DNA of 64,000 bases from an uncultured Faecalibacterium sp. GTDB lineage: Bacteria > Bacillota > Clostridia > Oscillospirales > Ruminococcaceae. Below, piece by piece: positions 1 to 8,798 of the stretch. The DNA lies in NCBI GenBank assembly GCA_934561115.1, contig CAKTFS010000006.1:5463-69462 (forward strand), given 5' to 3'. Made by a program: the position numbers and the translations under genes. Numbering within the stretch: the stretch's first letter is position 1; the number at the start of each line of letters is the position of its first letter. Under the pieces are notes generated by a model. That model saw only the letters and a list, made by a program, of their open reading frames with translations, made no database searches and was not told the DNA's origin.

Positions 1-421
1 TGAGGAAGGGCACGATGTAGGCGTAGAAGGCGATATCCGCAGCGCTCTTGCCCATCAGGAAGATGGCCACAGGCCATGCGCACAGGCCGCCCAGAATGCT
101 GGTGCCGAACACCTCGCCCACCACGGTAGCGATCAGGTTTTTGGTCTTGTGGTATGCAAGGCCGCACAGCAGCGCACCGAACATACTGCCCGGGAAAGCC
201 ATCAGGCTGCCCAGACCCAGCAGGTTGCGCAGCAGGGAGGCCACAAAGGCCACGCCTACACCCCACCAGGGCCCCAGCAGAACGGCGCACAGCACGTTGA
301 CCATGTGCTGCACCGGGGCGCACTTGCTGCCGAACATGGGAAAGCTGAATACGCTGCCCACCACGCACAGGGCACAGAACATACCGGCGAGGGCAAGCTT
401 TTTGACAGAGAGATTCTTCAT
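1..421 (-). CDS. thiW: ThiW, thiamine-precursor ECF transporter S component (3' end cut by window)
   Basis: The protein begins MKNLSVKKLALAGMF and shows the ThiW pattern: an early PVQHMVNV segment, then LLGPWWGVGVAF, a RNLLG loop and FPGSMFGALL, with several hydrophobic helices. ThiW proteins are membrane-embedded substrate-binding (S) subunits of energy-coupling-factor transporters. They are thought to import the thiazole precursor of thiamine and to share an energising module encoded elsewhere. About 140 residues are visible and the C-terminus lies outside the window. An AAAGGAG ribosome site precedes the ATG. The TPP riboswitch upstream on the same strand independently supports a thiamine role. 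The family call is by motif recognition only. Confidence 0.88.
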   Translation of the reverse strand, partial: MKNLSVKKLALAGMFCALCVVGSVFSFPMFGSKCAPVQHMVNVLCAVLLGPWWGVGVAFVASLLRNLLGLGSLMAFPGSMFGALLCGLAYHKTKNLIATVVGEVFGTSILGGLCAWPVAIFLMGKSAADIAFYAYIVPFL

Positions 422-642
422 GATAAATTGGCTCCTTTTCAACCATCTGCGGCAGCACAGGACGAACACCGGCGCTCCCGCAACAAAACAGCCCGTGCCC
501 GCCGCAAGGCGGGAACAGGTACGGAAGGTGCGGTCGAAACTTACTGGTTTCCTCTCACGCCGGAACACGGCTTCCCATCGCTGCATTCATCCAAGGCTCA
601 GGGCGCTCCCCCTCAGCCGGCTGCGGAACCTCCGCAGAGGGA
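422..642 (-). other. Long structured leader between the TPP-riboswitch terminator and thiW
   Basis: About 220 nt separate the terminator from thiW. Read on the minus strand it holds several GC-rich inverted repeats. Two stretches echo the thi box: a GGCTGAG followed by GAATGCAGCGATGGGAAGC (about 565-620), and GAGAGGAA...TTTCGACC (about 533-560), which resembles GAGAGGAA...CTTCGACC in the true aptamer upstream. No open frame with a ribosome site was seen. It may be a degenerate second aptamer or simply structured leader. Confidence 0.35.
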
Positions 643-679
643 CAAAAAAACAGGAGGAGCCCGGCGCGGCTCCTCCTGC
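643..679 (-). terminator. Intrinsic terminator of the thiW TPP leader
   Basis: On the minus strand a perfect stem, AGGAGGAGC / GCTCCTCCT, is followed by a run of T. It lies just downstream of the TPP aptamer. This is the expected expression platform for transcriptional control by the riboswitch. Confidence 0.85.
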
Positions 680-694
680 AAAAAATCATAAAGG

Positions 695-783
695 GTATGA
701 CTTCCTACGGCGGCATTATCCGCATCAGGTAAAAGGGTCGAAGCTTGCTATACTTCCTCTCAGCCCGCTGCACGAGCTCCCCT
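695..783 (-). promoter_or_regulatory. TPP (thi-box) riboswitch
   Basis: The minus strand carries the conserved thi-box parts in order: GGGGAGC, GGGCTGAGAGGAAG, CGACCC, ACCTGATGCGGATAATGCC and CGTAGGAAGTCA. This is the thiamine-pyrophosphate aptamer. A strong terminator follows it and thiW is the next gene, so the switch should turn thiW off when TPP is plentiful. Confidence 0.95.
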
Positions 784-801
784 GTGTTTGATTGTGACTG
801 T

Positions 802-830
802 ATTCTACACCTCTTTCCCCAAAAATGCAA
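802..830 (-). promoter_or_regulatory. Sigma-A-type promoter for thiW
   Basis: On the minus strand TTGCAT (825-830) and TAGAAT (802-807) are separated by exactly 17 bp, about 20 bp upstream of the TPP aptamer. Confidence 0.75.
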
Positions 831-837
831 GAGGGAA

Positions 838-1000
838 GGGGGATGATTTGGAATGCGCTCCGCGGGGGAGGCAAGACGATTTGGAATGGCCTCCGCTTGC
901 GCTCTGGCCATCTTCAGCGGAAAGATTATTTTTATTTCGCGTTTGTCGCGGCCTGCGGGCCGCTCCAAACGCTATTTTCACAAGTGGGGGTCGCAGAGGA
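838..1000. repeat. REP-like intergenic palindromic repeat, copy A (partial plus full)
   Basis: The stretch holds a short partial unit (GATTTGGAATGCGCTCCGCG) and then a full unit: a GGCC...TCCGC palindrome, an AGCGGAAAGATTATTTTTATTT arm separator and a GCGTTTGTCGCG / CCGCTCCAAACGC stem. The same parts recur at 1036, 8998, 9338, 12863, 45150, 56064, 63213 and 63750. No gene was seen here. Confidence 0.7.
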
Positions 1001-1035
1001 AAACAGCATTTGCAGTCTGAAAGCGCTATTTTACC

Positions 1036-1262
1036 ATTACGACCCCTCCCGTGAAAAAGCATTTCAGCCAAGACCGCGTTTGCGCAGCAATGAAAGCCCC
1101 AGTGGGGCTTTTAAGCGGCAGAGCGGTCTGCGTTAGCAGATGGAGGGGCTTTGCCCCGACAAGCTCTGCAGGCTTGGCTGAAATGCAAATTAAAATCATA
1201 ATTCCGCTATCTATGCGCAGAGCAACGCGGAGCGCATTTTTGATCGTTGTGCTGTCAGATAA
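1036..1262. repeat. REP-like repeat, copy B, with a nested insertion inside its stem
   Basis: The unit starts ACGACCCCTCCCGTGAAAAA and ends with the ATGCGCAGAGCAACGCGG palindrome typical of the family. Its central stem (GCATTTCAGCCAAG near 1061, CTTGGCTGAAATGC near 1172) is split by about 95 nt containing further small hairpins, such as AAAGCCCCAGTGGGGCTTTT. No open frame with a ribosome site is evident. Confidence 0.6.
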
Positions 1263-1271
1263 GCTGTAAAA

Positions 1272-1311
1272 ACCAAAGCCGCCGTGCAGGGGTCTGCGCG
1301 GCGGCTTTGGT
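1272..1311 (-). terminator. Terminator downstream of the GH94 phosphorylase gene
   Basis: ACCAAAGCCGCC and GGCGGCTTTGGT pair perfectly around a 16-nt loop. On the minus strand the stem runs into TTTTTAC. It lies about 40 bp past the stop codon of the phosphorylase gene. Confidence 0.8.
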
Positions 1312-1352
1312 CACAGAAAGGAGAATAATATGAAAAAGCAGAGAATTACGGT

Positions 1353-3788
1353 TTAACCCATGGTCACCTGCACCGTTACCTCAGTACCGGCGGCAGCCAG
1401 CGGCAGAACGTTGCCGGAGATGGCCTTGCCGTCCACGGTAACGGCCTTGATGCCGTGCTGCACCCCGGCGGCGTTATCCACCGTGATGTGGTACACCGCG
1501 CCGCGGAAGCGGCGGGTCACAGTAAAGCCGGACAGGGTGTGGGGGATGCAGGGGTCTACCTTCAGGCCGTCCAAGGTGGGCTGGATGCCCAGAATGTACT
1601 GGCTGATGTTGAAGAAGGTCCATGCCGCGGTGCCGGTCAGCCAGCTGTTTTTGGCTTCGCCAAAGGTGGGGGCGTCCTTACCGGCTACCATCTGGCTGTA
1701 AACGTAGGGCTCGGTGCGGTGGATCTCGGAGATGTCCTCAATGTAGGCGGGGCAGGTCTTGCGGTACACTGCAAAGGCGCGGTCGCCGTGACCAAGGGTT
1801 GCCTCGGCGCAGCTGATCCACGGGTTGTTGTGGCAGAAGATACCGGCGTTCTCCTTGTATCCCGGAGGATAGCTGGAGATCTCGCCCAGATTCAGCTGGT
1901 AGCTGGTGTAGGCAGGCTGCAGCAGCACCACACCGTATTTGGTGTCCAGCCGCTCCTCCACGCTGGCAAGCGCCTGCGCGGCCTGTCCGCTCTCTTTGCC
2001 GATGCCGGCCATGACGCACATGCCCTGCGGCTCAATAAAGATCTGACCCTCGGTGCACTCCTTGCTGCCGATGGGCTTGCCAAAAGCATCGTAGGCACGG
2101 CGGAACCATGCGCCGTCCCAACCGGCGGTCAGGGTGGCCTGCTCCACGGCATCGATGTGCTTGCGGGCGGCAGCGGCTTCCTCGGTCAGGTTCAGATGGT
2201 CGCACAGCTGGGCGTATTCGTGGCCGTACTTGACGAACATACCGGCAATGAAAACGCTTTCGGCCACGGGGCCCTCGCTGGGGCCGGTGATCTGGAAGCT
2301 CTCGCCCGGGTGCTCGGAGAAGCAGTTCAGGTTCAGGCAGTCGTTCCAGTCGGCGCGGCCGATCAGCGGCAGGCCGTGGGGGCCCAGATGGGTGCAGGTA
2401 TAGTTGAAGCTGCGGCGCAGGTGCTCCATCAGGGGCTGTGCCTTGGTGGCGTCGTTATCAAAGGGCACCTGCTCCTCCAGAATAGACCAGTCGCCGGTCT
2501 CACGCAGGTAGGCGGCGGTACCGGCAATGAGCCACAGCGGGTCATCGTTGAAGCCGGTGCCGATATCCCGGTTGCCCTTTTTGGTCAGGGGCTGGTACTG
2601 GTGATAGGCGCTGCCGTCCTCAAACTGGGTGGCGGCGATATCCAGAATGCGCTCCCGGGCACGGGAGGGGATGATGTGCACAAAGCCCAGCAGATCCTGA
2701 CAGCTGTCCCGGAAGCCCATGCCGCGTCCGGTGCCGCTTTCAAAGTAGCTGGCAGAGCGGCTCATGTTAAAGGTGACCATGCACTGGTACTGGTGCCAGA
2801 TGTTGACCATGCGGTTCAGCTTTTCCTCGCCGGATTCCAGATGGTAAGTAGACAGCAGCTGCTCCCAGTGGGTGCGCAGGGCGGCGCGGGCGGCATCGAT
2901 CTGTGCATCGGTGGCGTAGCGCTCCATCATGGCGTGGGCGCGGGTCTTATTGATGACGCCCGGCGCAATGAACTTTTCCTGCTGCGGGTTCTCGATGTAG
3001 CCCAGACCGAACAGGATGCTGCGGCTCTCGCCGGGGGCAAGGGTCAGGTGGATGTGCAGGGCACCCACCGGTGCCCAGCCGTGGGCAATGCTGCCGGAGC
3101 AGTGCCCGGCGCGGACGGCCTGCGGGTCTGCCGGGCCGCCGTACACGCCGCAGAAGGCATCCCGGGTGGTGTCAAAGCTGTCCACCGGGCAGTTTGCCCA
3201 AAAGATGGCGTAGTGGTCGCGGCGCTCGCGGTACTCGGTCTTGTGGTAGATGACGCTGCCCTCTACTTCCACCTCACCGGTGGAGAAGTTGCGCTGGAAG
3301 TTGGAGCCGTCGTCCACAGCGTCCCACAGGCAGAACTCCACATAGCTGAACAGATCCAGCTCCTTGACGATGGTGCTGCCGTTGCACACTGTCACCCGGT
3401 CCAGCTCACAGGCATCGCCCTTGGGGACGAACAGCTCCTGCCGGGCGGTCACGCCGTCCTTTTTGCCCTCCAGAATGGTGTAGCCCAGACCGTGGCGGCA
3501 GCTGTAGCTGTCCAACGGGGTCTTGGTGGGCTGCCAGCCCGGGTTCCACACGGTGTCGCCGTCCTTGATGTAGATCCGGTGGCCGTCCATATCCAGCGGG
3601 GAGTTGTTGTAGCGGTAGCGGGTCAGGCGGCGCATCCGGGCGTCCCGGTAAAAGCTGTAACCGCCCGCCGTGTTGGAGACCAGACTGAAGAAGTCCTCGC
3701 TGCCAAGGTAGTTGATCCACGGCAGGGGCGTCTGCGGGGTGGTGATGACGTATTCCTTATTCTGGTCATCAAAATATCCGAACTTCAT
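1353..3788 (-). CDS. GH94 cellobiose phosphorylase family protein
   Basis: The 811-residue protein matches the length and layout of clostridial cellobiose phosphorylases. The N-terminal stretch [16 protein letters not shown]...PWINYLG...[13 protein letters not shown] is near-diagnostic of the family. The catalytic domain contains [16 protein letters not shown], the region of the general-acid aspartate (Asp480 or Asp483 here). The enzyme should split cellobiose with phosphate into glucose-1-phosphate and glucose in the cytoplasm, saving ATP. It is transcribed away from a LacI-type regulator and a sugar ABC transporter, which fits cellodextrin use. A related disaccharide specificity within GH94 cannot be excluded. 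The start has GGAGG upstream. Confidence 0.88.
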   Translation of the reverse strand: MKFGYFDDQNKEYVITTPQTPLPWINYLGSEDFFSLVSNTAGGYSFYRDARMRRLTRYRYNNSPLDMDGHRIYIKDGDTVWNPGWQPTKTPLDSYSCRHGLGYTILEGKKDGVTARQELFVPKGDACELDRVTVCNGSTIVKELDLFSYVEFCLWDAVDDGSNFQRNFSTGEVEVEGSVIYHKTEYRERRDHYAIFWANCPVDSFDTTRDAFCGVYGGPADPQAVRAGHCSGSIAHGWAPVGALHIHLTLAPGESRSILFGLGYIENPQQEKFIAPGVINKTRAHAMMERYATDAQIDAARAALRTHWEQLLSTYHLESGEEKLNRMVNIWHQYQCMVTFNMSRSASYFESGTGRGMGFRDSCQDLLGFVHIIPSRARERILDIAATQFEDGSAYHQYQPLTKKGNRDIGTGFNDDPLWLIAGTAAYLRETGDWSILEEQVPFDNDATKAQPLMEHLRRSFNYTCTHLGPHGLPLIGRADWNDCLNLNCFSEHPGESFQITGPSEGPVAESVFIAGMFVKYGHEYAQLCDHLNLTEEAAAARKHIDAVEQATLTAGWDGAWFRRAYDAFGKPIGSKECTEGQIFIEPQGMCVMAGIGKESGQAAQALASVEERLDTKYGVVLLQPAYTSYQLNLGEISSYPPGYKENAGIFCHNNPWISCAEATLGHGDRAFAVYRKTCPAYIEDISEIHRTEPYVYSQMVAGKDAPTFGEAKNSWLTGTAAWTFFNISQYILGIQPTLDGLKVDPCIPHTLSGFTVTRRFRGAVYHITVDNAAGVQHGIKAVTVDGKAISGNVLPLAAAGTEVTVQVTMG

Positions 3789-3839
3789 AATGCTTCCTCC
3801 TTAAAACTGCGCCTTGTCAGGTGGGCAGTGTGTCGATGG

Positions 3840-3863
3840 GCGAAAACGATTAAGACACTGCGA
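3840..3863. promoter_or_regulatory. LacI-type operator downstream of the GH94 promoter
   Basis: GCGAAAACGATTAAG at 3840-3854 is repeated exactly at 4251-4265. In both places it is followed a few bases later by a second TGCGA. The site lies between the GH94 promoter and its start codon, where a bound repressor would block transcription. Confidence 0.6.
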
Positions 3864-3885
3864 AAGAAGCAATCTCATCACGCTA

Positions 3886-3914
3886 AGCATACCGTATCCC
3901 ACAAAAAAATGCAA
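3886..3914 (-). promoter_or_regulatory. Promoter of the GH94 gene
   Basis: On the minus strand TTGCAT (3909-3914) and TATGCT (3886-3891) are 17 bp apart, about 100 bp upstream of the start codon. Confidence 0.65.
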
Positions 3915-4206
3915 GAGCTTTTTGCAAAAATCTCAGCGGAAATTTTAAAATAATCTGCGCAGCCCCGGCGGTTTTCGGCAGCTTTCTGTGCTGCGTGCTC
4001 CGGCGGAACGCCGAACGAAAGCCCCGAAACCCCATTTTAAAAGTAATATATACATACGGCCTTTGGCACCGAAAACCATAACGAAACTGCAACGAAATTT
4101 TTTCCGTTTTAATCGAAATGTAACGAAAGCGAATCGAGATGCACAATTTCTACAGGTCACATTGGAACAAAATGCCAAAAGTGATGCAACGGGGCTAAAA
4201 CTTTTA

Positions 4207-4265
4207 CGTTTTCGCTTGATTTTTGGTGCAGAATGCGATATATTGAGATTGCGAAAACGATTAAG
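4207..4265 (+). promoter_or_regulatory. lacI-family regulator promoter with two operator sites
   Basis: TTGATT (4216-4221) and TATATT (4239-4244) are 17 bp apart and point to the regulator gene. An inverted GCGAAAACG lies at 4207-4215, beside the -35 box. The long copy GCGAAAACGATTAAG lies at 4251-4265, at the expected transcription start. This arrangement suggests autorepression. The rest of the 3789-4316 gap shows no gene. Confidence 0.6.
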
Positions 4266-4316
4266 GAACTTGCGAGAAACATCCCGCAGCTCCTTTCCTC
4301 GGAAGGAGGCTATAAG

Positions 4317-5324
4317 ATGCCGTCCCTGAAGGATCTTGCAAAAGAATGCGGCGTATCCGTCGCAACCGTCAGCAAGGCTTTAAACGACCAGCCGGATATC
4401 GCACCGGCCACGCGGGAGCGCATCCGTGCAGCGGCCCGACGCGTAGGGTACCTGCCCAACGCAGCAGCCCGGGCGCTGAAAACCAACCGTACTTACAACC
4501 TTGGCGTTCTGTTCGTAGATGAAAAACAGAGCGGCCTGACCCACGAGTACTTCTCCGCAGTGCTGGACAGCTTCAAGGTAGAAGCGGAAAAGCGCGGCTA
4601 TGATATCACCTTTATCAACCACAACATCAGCGGCAGGTCCATGAGCTATCTGGAGCATTGCCACTACCGGGGTGTGGACGGCGTGGTGATCGCCTGTGTG
4701 AACTTTTACGATCCGCAGGTGGTGGAGCTGGTCAACGGCGATGTGCCGGTGGTGACCATCGACCATGTGTTCAACAACCGGATGGCGATCCTTTCAGACA
4801 ACGTGGTGGGCACAAAGGCTCTGGTACAGCAGGCATGGGCCTGCGGGCACCGGCGCATCGCCTTTATCCACGGCGAAAAGACCGCCGTTACCGAGAACCG
4901 ACTGGCAGGCTTCTATCAGGCCTGCGAGGAGCTGGGACTGAAGGTGCCGGAGGAGTACGTCCGCTGCGGTGTGTACCACGATGTGGACCGCTGCGCAGAG
5001 GAGACCCGGGCGCTGCTGGCACTGCCGCAGCGGCCCACCTGCATCATCTTCCCGGATGACTTTTCCGCACTGGGCGGCTACAACGTCCTGAGCGAAGCGG
5101 GTTTAAGCATCCCGGAGGACATCTCGGTGATGGGATACGATGGCATCTATCTCTCCCGGGTGGTCAAGCCCCCGCTGGTGACCTACCAGCAGAACACCAA
5201 ATCCCTTGGCAGGCTGGCAGCGGATAAGCTGATCGAGCTGATCGAGCATCCGCGTGTGACCCTGCCGGAGCAGATCCGGGTGTCCGGCAAACTGCTGGAC
5301 GGCGGCTCCGTCCGCATCCTTTAA
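4317..5324 (+). CDS. LacI-family transcriptional regulator of the cellodextrin cluster
   Basis: The 335-residue protein starts MPSLKDLAKECGVSVATVSKALN, the classic LacI helix-turn-helix. A hinge follows (NAAARALKTNRTYN), then a periplasmic-binding-protein-like sensor domain with motifs such as GVLFVDE, GVDGVVIACV and MGYDGI. An in-frame ATG 84 bp further upstream exists, but GGAAGGAGG sits just before 4317 and the HTH begins there, so 4317 was chosen. Operator-like repeats lie in the divergent gap. The gene probably controls both the phosphorylase and the ABC transporter. The ligand is unknown; a cello-oligosaccharide is likely from context. Confidence 0.88.
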   Translation: MPSLKDLAKECGVSVATVSKALNDQPDIAPATRERIRAAARRVGYLPNAAARALKTNRTYNLGVLFVDEKQSGLTHEYFSAVLDSFKVEAEKRGYDITFINHNISGRSMSYLEHCHYRGVDGVVIACVNFYDPQVVELVNGDVPVVTIDHVFNNRMAILSDNVVGTKALVQQAWACGHRRIAFIHGEKTAVTENRLAGFYQACEELGLKVPEEYVRCGVYHDVDRCAEETRALLALPQRPTCIIFPDDFSALGGYNVLSEAGLSIPEDISVMGYDGIYLSRVVKPPLVTYQQNTKSLGRLAADKLIELIEHPRVTLPEQIRVSGKLLDGGSVRIL

Positions 5325-5334
5325 CAAAGGCCCA

Positions 5335-5357
5335 CAACTCCCGGCGTGGAGTTTTTG
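5335..5357 (+). terminator. Weak hairpin after the regulator gene
   Basis: ACTCC...GGAGT is followed by TTTTT. The stem is short, so it may be a partial terminator that lets some transcription into the transporter genes. Confidence 0.35.
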
Positions 5358-5402
5358 AGAATGAATTTTTTAATTGGAAAACCATGAAGGAGGTTTACCC
5401 TT

Positions 5403-6848
5403 ATGAAAAAGATCTCTCGTCGTAATTTCCTGCTCGCTTCCGGTGTCGTGACTGTTGGTGCTGCTCTGGCAGCCTGCGGCGGCAGCTCTTCCAGCAGCAT
5501 TGCTGCTTCTTCTGCTGCTCCTGCATCTTCTGCAGCTGCTTCTGCTCCGGCTGCTGCCGAGGGCAAGGTGCTGAACATCTGGTGCTGGAATGATGAGTTC
5601 CAGAGCCGCTTCAACGACTACTATCCCGAAGTCAAGGAGATCGCAGCCGACAAGTCCACCACCACCCTGAAGGACGGCACCACCGTGAAGTGGACCATCA
5701 ACGCCAACGAGAACAACAACTACCAGAACAAGCTGGACGAGGCTCTGCTGAATCAGGACTCCGCTGCCGATGACGACAAGATCGACATCTTCCTGATCGA
5801 GGCTGACTACGCTCTGAAGTATGTGGACTCCGACTACGTTCTGGATGTCAAGAAGGATATCGGCCTGACCGATTCTGATCTGGCCGGCCAGTACCAGTAC
5901 ACCAAGGATATCGTTTCTGTGGACGGCAGCCAGCGCGGCACCACCTGGCAGGCCACCCCGGGTCTGTTTGCATACCGCCGCAGCATTGCAAAGGCAGTGC
6001 TGGGCACCGATGATCCCGCCGAGGTGCAGACCTACCTGTCCGACTGGGATAAGTTCAACGACGTAGCTGCCAAGGCTGCTGCCAAGGGCTACAAGATGCT
6101 GTCCGGCTTTGACGATGCATACCGCACCTTCTCCAACAACGTCTCCGCACCCTGGGTCACCGGCACCACCGTTACCGTCGATCCTAACCTGATGAAGTGG
6201 GTAGATCAGACCAAGGAGTACACCGACAAGGGCTACAACAACAAGTCCAGCCTGTGGGACAGCCAGTGGGCTTCCGATCAGGGCCCCACCGGTAAGGTGT
6301 TCGGCTTCTTCTACTCCACTTGGGGCATCAACTTCACCCTGCTGGGCAACTCTCTGGCAACTCCTACCTCTGAGGGCGGCAAGGAAGAAGTTGGCAACGG
6401 CATCTACGGCGATTACGCTGTGTGCGAAGGCCCTCAGCCTTACTACTGGGGCGGCACCTGGATCTGCGGCGCAGCCGGCAGCGACAACCTTGAGACCATC
6501 AAGGACGTTATGCTGAAGCTGACCTGCGATGAAGCCATCATGAAGCAGATCACCATGGATACGCAGGACTACACCAACAACGAGAAGGCCATGAACGAGA
6601 TCGCCAACAGCGATTACAAGTCCGACTTCCTCGGCGGCCAGAACCATATCGCTCTGTTTGCAGAGGCTGCAACCAAGATCGATATGTCCAACGCCGGCCC
6701 GTACGATCAGGGCCTGAACGAGAGCTTCCAGACCGCTTTCAAGGATTACTTCACCGGCAACGTGAAGGAGGATGCCGCCAAGGCAAACTTCGAGACCGCT
6801 ATCAAGGAGAAGTACCCCGAGCTGACCGACGTGGTATGGCCCGCATAA
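5403..6848 (+). CDS. Sugar ABC transporter substrate-binding lipoprotein
   Basis: The 481-residue protein has a twin-arginine-like signal (SRRNFLLASG), a lipobox ending LAAC at Cys24, and a Ser/Ala linker. The mature part looks like a family-1 extracellular solute-binding protein: LNIWCWNDEF near the start and many aromatic residues for sugar stacking, for example PQPYYWGGTWICG. It should be anchored outside the membrane and deliver a sugar, probably cellobiose or cellodextrins, to the two permeases that follow. GGAGG precedes the ATG. No ATPase gene is in the cluster, so a shared MsmX-type ATPase encoded elsewhere is probably used. Confidence 0.88.
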   Translation: MKKISRRNFLLASGVVTVGAALAACGGSSSSSIAASSAAPASSAAASAPAAAEGKVLNIWCWNDEFQSRFNDYYPEVKEIAADKSTTTLKDGTTVKWTINANENNNYQNKLDEALLNQDSAADDDKIDIFLIEADYALKYVDSDYVLDVKKDIGLTDSDLAGQYQYTKDIVSVDGSQRGTTWQATPGLFAYRRSIAKAVLGTDDPAEVQTYLSDWDKFNDVAAKAAAKGYKMLSGFDDAYRTFSNNVSAPWVTGTTVTVDPNLMKWVDQTKEYTDKGYNNKSSLWDSQWASDQGPTGKVFGFFYSTWGINFTLLGNSLATPTSEGGKEEVGNGIYGDYAVCEGPQPYYWGGTWICGAAGSDNLETIKDVMLKLTCDEAIMKQITMDTQDYTNNEKAMNEIANSDYKSDFLGGQNHIALFAEAATKIDMSNAGPYDQGLNESFQTAFKDYFTGNVKEDAAKANFETAIKEKYPELTDVVWPA

Positions 6849-6878
6849 ATGGTTCCACTCCAAACTGAAAATTGAAGC

Positions 6879-6918
6879 AAAGGGGCGGGCGGCGTATCTC
6901 GCCCGCCCCTTTGGTTTT
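6879..6918 (+). terminator. Intercistronic hairpin between binding protein and permease
   Basis: AAAGGGGCGGGC pairs with GCCCGCCCCTTT and is followed by a T-rich stretch. Such partial terminators usually keep the binding protein more abundant than its permeases. Confidence 0.75.
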
Positions 6919-6945
6919 GCTGTGACCCGGCAGGAGGGAGATCTC

Positions 6946-7923
6946 ATGGGAGAAAAAACAAAGAAGAAAGGGTCGATCAGCTACGCGAAATGGGGCTATA
7001 TCTTCATTGCACCGTTCTTTATCATCTTCGCGGTATTCCAGCTGATCCCTCTGGCATCCACCATCTATTACAGCTTTTTTGAGTATTACCGCAGCGGCCT
7101 GAAGATCATCGGACCCAACTTTGTGGGTCTGAAGAACTACATCACCCTGTTCGCGACTGATCTGCCCAAGTATTTTGGCAACACGCTGATCCTGTGGATC
7201 ATCGGTTTTATCCCGCAGATCATCGTCTCGCTGCTGCTGGCGGCATGGTTCACCGACCTGCGGCTGAAGCTGAAAGGGCAGACCTTCTTCAAGACGGTCA
7301 TCTACATGCCCAACCTGATCATGGCCTCGGCTTTCGCCATGCTGTTTTTCGCCCTGTTCTCGGATAACGGCCCGGTGAACGCAGTGCTGCTGAGCATGGG
7401 CTGGATCAAGACCCCCATCAGCTTTCTGAATACCGTGTGGGGCAACCGTGGCCTTGTGGGCCTGATGAACTTCCTGATGTGGTTCGGCAACACCACCATC
7501 ATGCTGATGGCAGCCATTATGGGCGTGGACCCCACCCTGTACGAGGCTGCGGAGCTGGACGGCTGCACCCCGAACCAGATGTTCTGGAAGATCACCCTGC
7601 CCCTGATCCGCCCCATTCTGGTCTATGTGATGATCACCTCCATGATCGGCGGCCTGCAGATGTTCGATGTGCCGCAGATTTTGACCAACGGCAAGGGCGG
7701 CCCCGACCGTACCTCCACCACCATGATCATGTACCTGAACAACCACCTGTTCAGCAAGAACTACGGCATGGCCGGTGCAGTATCTGTGGTGCTGTTCCTT
7801 GTGTGTGCAGTGCTGTGCGTCGTCGTGTACTTCTCGCTGACCAAGGAAGATGACGGCCTGACCAAGGCTCAGCGCAAGGAACTGAAGGCAGCCAAAAAGG
7901 CTGCTGCCAAAGGAGGGAAATAA
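6946..7923 (+). CDS. Sugar ABC transporter permease (MalF/UgpA type)
   Basis: The 325-residue protein has about six transmembrane helices and the permease signature EAAELDGCTPNQMFWKITLPLI, the loop that docks on the ATPase. The C-terminus is rich in Lys/Ala. An in-frame ATG eight codons upstream is available, but AGGAGGG lies 7 bp before 6946 and the protein starts normally there. It pairs with the next permease, whose start is 2 bp downstream of its stop. Family-level assignment is strong; the sugar is inferred from the neighbouring GH94 gene. Confidence 0.9.
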   Translation: MGEKTKKKGSISYAKWGYIFIAPFFIIFAVFQLIPLASTIYYSFFEYYRSGLKIIGPNFVGLKNYITLFATDLPKYFGNTLILWIIGFIPQIIVSLLLAAWFTDLRLKLKGQTFFKTVIYMPNLIMASAFAMLFFALFSDNGPVNAVLLSMGWIKTPISFLNTVWGNRGLVGLMNFLMWFGNTTIMLMAAIMGVDPTLYEAAELDGCTPNQMFWKITLPLIRPILVYVMITSMIGGLQMFDVPQILTNGKGGPDRTSTTMIMYLNNHLFSKNYGMAGAVSVVLFLVCAVLCVVVYFSLTKEDDGLTKAQRKELKAAKKAAAKGGK

Positions 7924-7925
7924 GT

Positions 7926-8792
7926 ATGGCACATACGCCTAAAAACCAGTCCGAAAAGGCGATCCTGACCGCTCGCCGTGCGTGGTGCTATCTGGTGCTG
8001 GTGCTGATCAGCTTTCTGTGCCTGTTCTTCTTCTATGTGCTGATCATCAACTCCACCCGCACCCACTTCGAAATTCAAAAGGGCTTCTCGCTGATGCCGG
8101 GCAAGTCCATCATTACAAACTTCCGCAACGTGCTTACGGATGCCAACATCCCTGTGGTAAGCGGTATCCGCAACAGCCTGCTGGTGTCTGCCTGCTCGGC
8201 AGCGCTCAGCGTCTACTTCTCGGCACTGACAGCCTACGGCATCTACGCCTATAACTTCAAGTTTAAAAAGGCCGCCTTTGCCCTGATCCTGCTCATCATG
8301 ACCATGCCCACACAGGTGTCCGCACTGGGCTTTCTGCAGTTGATCTCCAAGATGGGCCTGAAAAACAGCTTCATCCCCCTGATCGTCCCCAGCATTGCAG
8401 CACCTACCGTGTTCTTCTTCATGAAGCAGTATCTGGACGCCTCCCTTCCCATGGAGATCGTGGAAGCCGCCCGCATTGACGGTGCAGGCGAGTTCTATAC
8501 CTTTAATAAGATCGTGCTGCCCATCATGAAGCCGGCTTTGGCTGTGCAGGCCATCTTCTCCTTCGTGGCCAGCTGGAACAACTACTTCATCCCGGCTCTG
8601 GTGCTGGACACCGCCGACAAAAAGACCCTGCCTATTCTCATTGCCCAGCTGCGCAGCGCGGACTTCCTGAAGTTCGATATGGGCAAGGTGTACATGATGG
8701 TGGCCATCGCCATTCTGCCGGTCATCATCGTCTACCTGCTGCTGTCCAAGTTCATCGTCCGCGGCGTTGCACTTGGCGGCGTTAAGGGCTAA
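7926..8792 (+). CDS. Sugar ABC transporter permease (MalG/UgpE type)
   Basis: The 288-residue protein has six predicted membrane helices and the EAA loop EIVEAARIDGAGEFYTFNKI. This is the second permease subunit of the carbohydrate-uptake type-1 transporters. It follows the first permease after 2 bp and its ribosome site (AAAGGAGGG) lies inside the upstream gene's end, so the two are translated as a pair. It closes the transporter operon; a repeat-rich gap follows. Confidence 0.9.
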   Translation: MAHTPKNQSEKAILTARRAWCYLVLVLISFLCLFFFYVLIINSTRTHFEIQKGFSLMPGKSIITNFRNVLTDANIPVVSGIRNSLLVSACSAALSVYFSALTAYGIYAYNFKFKKAAFALILLIMTMPTQVSALGFLQLISKMGLKNSFIPLIVPSIAAPTVFFFMKQYLDASLPMEIVEAARIDGAGEFYTFNKIVLPIMKPALAVQAIFSFVASWNNYFIPALVLDTADKKTLPILIAQLRSADFLKFDMGKVYMMVAIAILPVIIVYLLLSKFIVRGVALGGVKG

Positions 8793-8798
8793 AATTCC

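Noticed and set aside
1455..3953. Very long open frame antisense to the GH94 gene
   Set aside because: It is a high-GC mirror of the phosphorylase frame with Gly/Val/Ala-rich, His/Gln-rich low-complexity sequence and no ribosome site. The opposite strand encodes a clear 811-residue enzyme.
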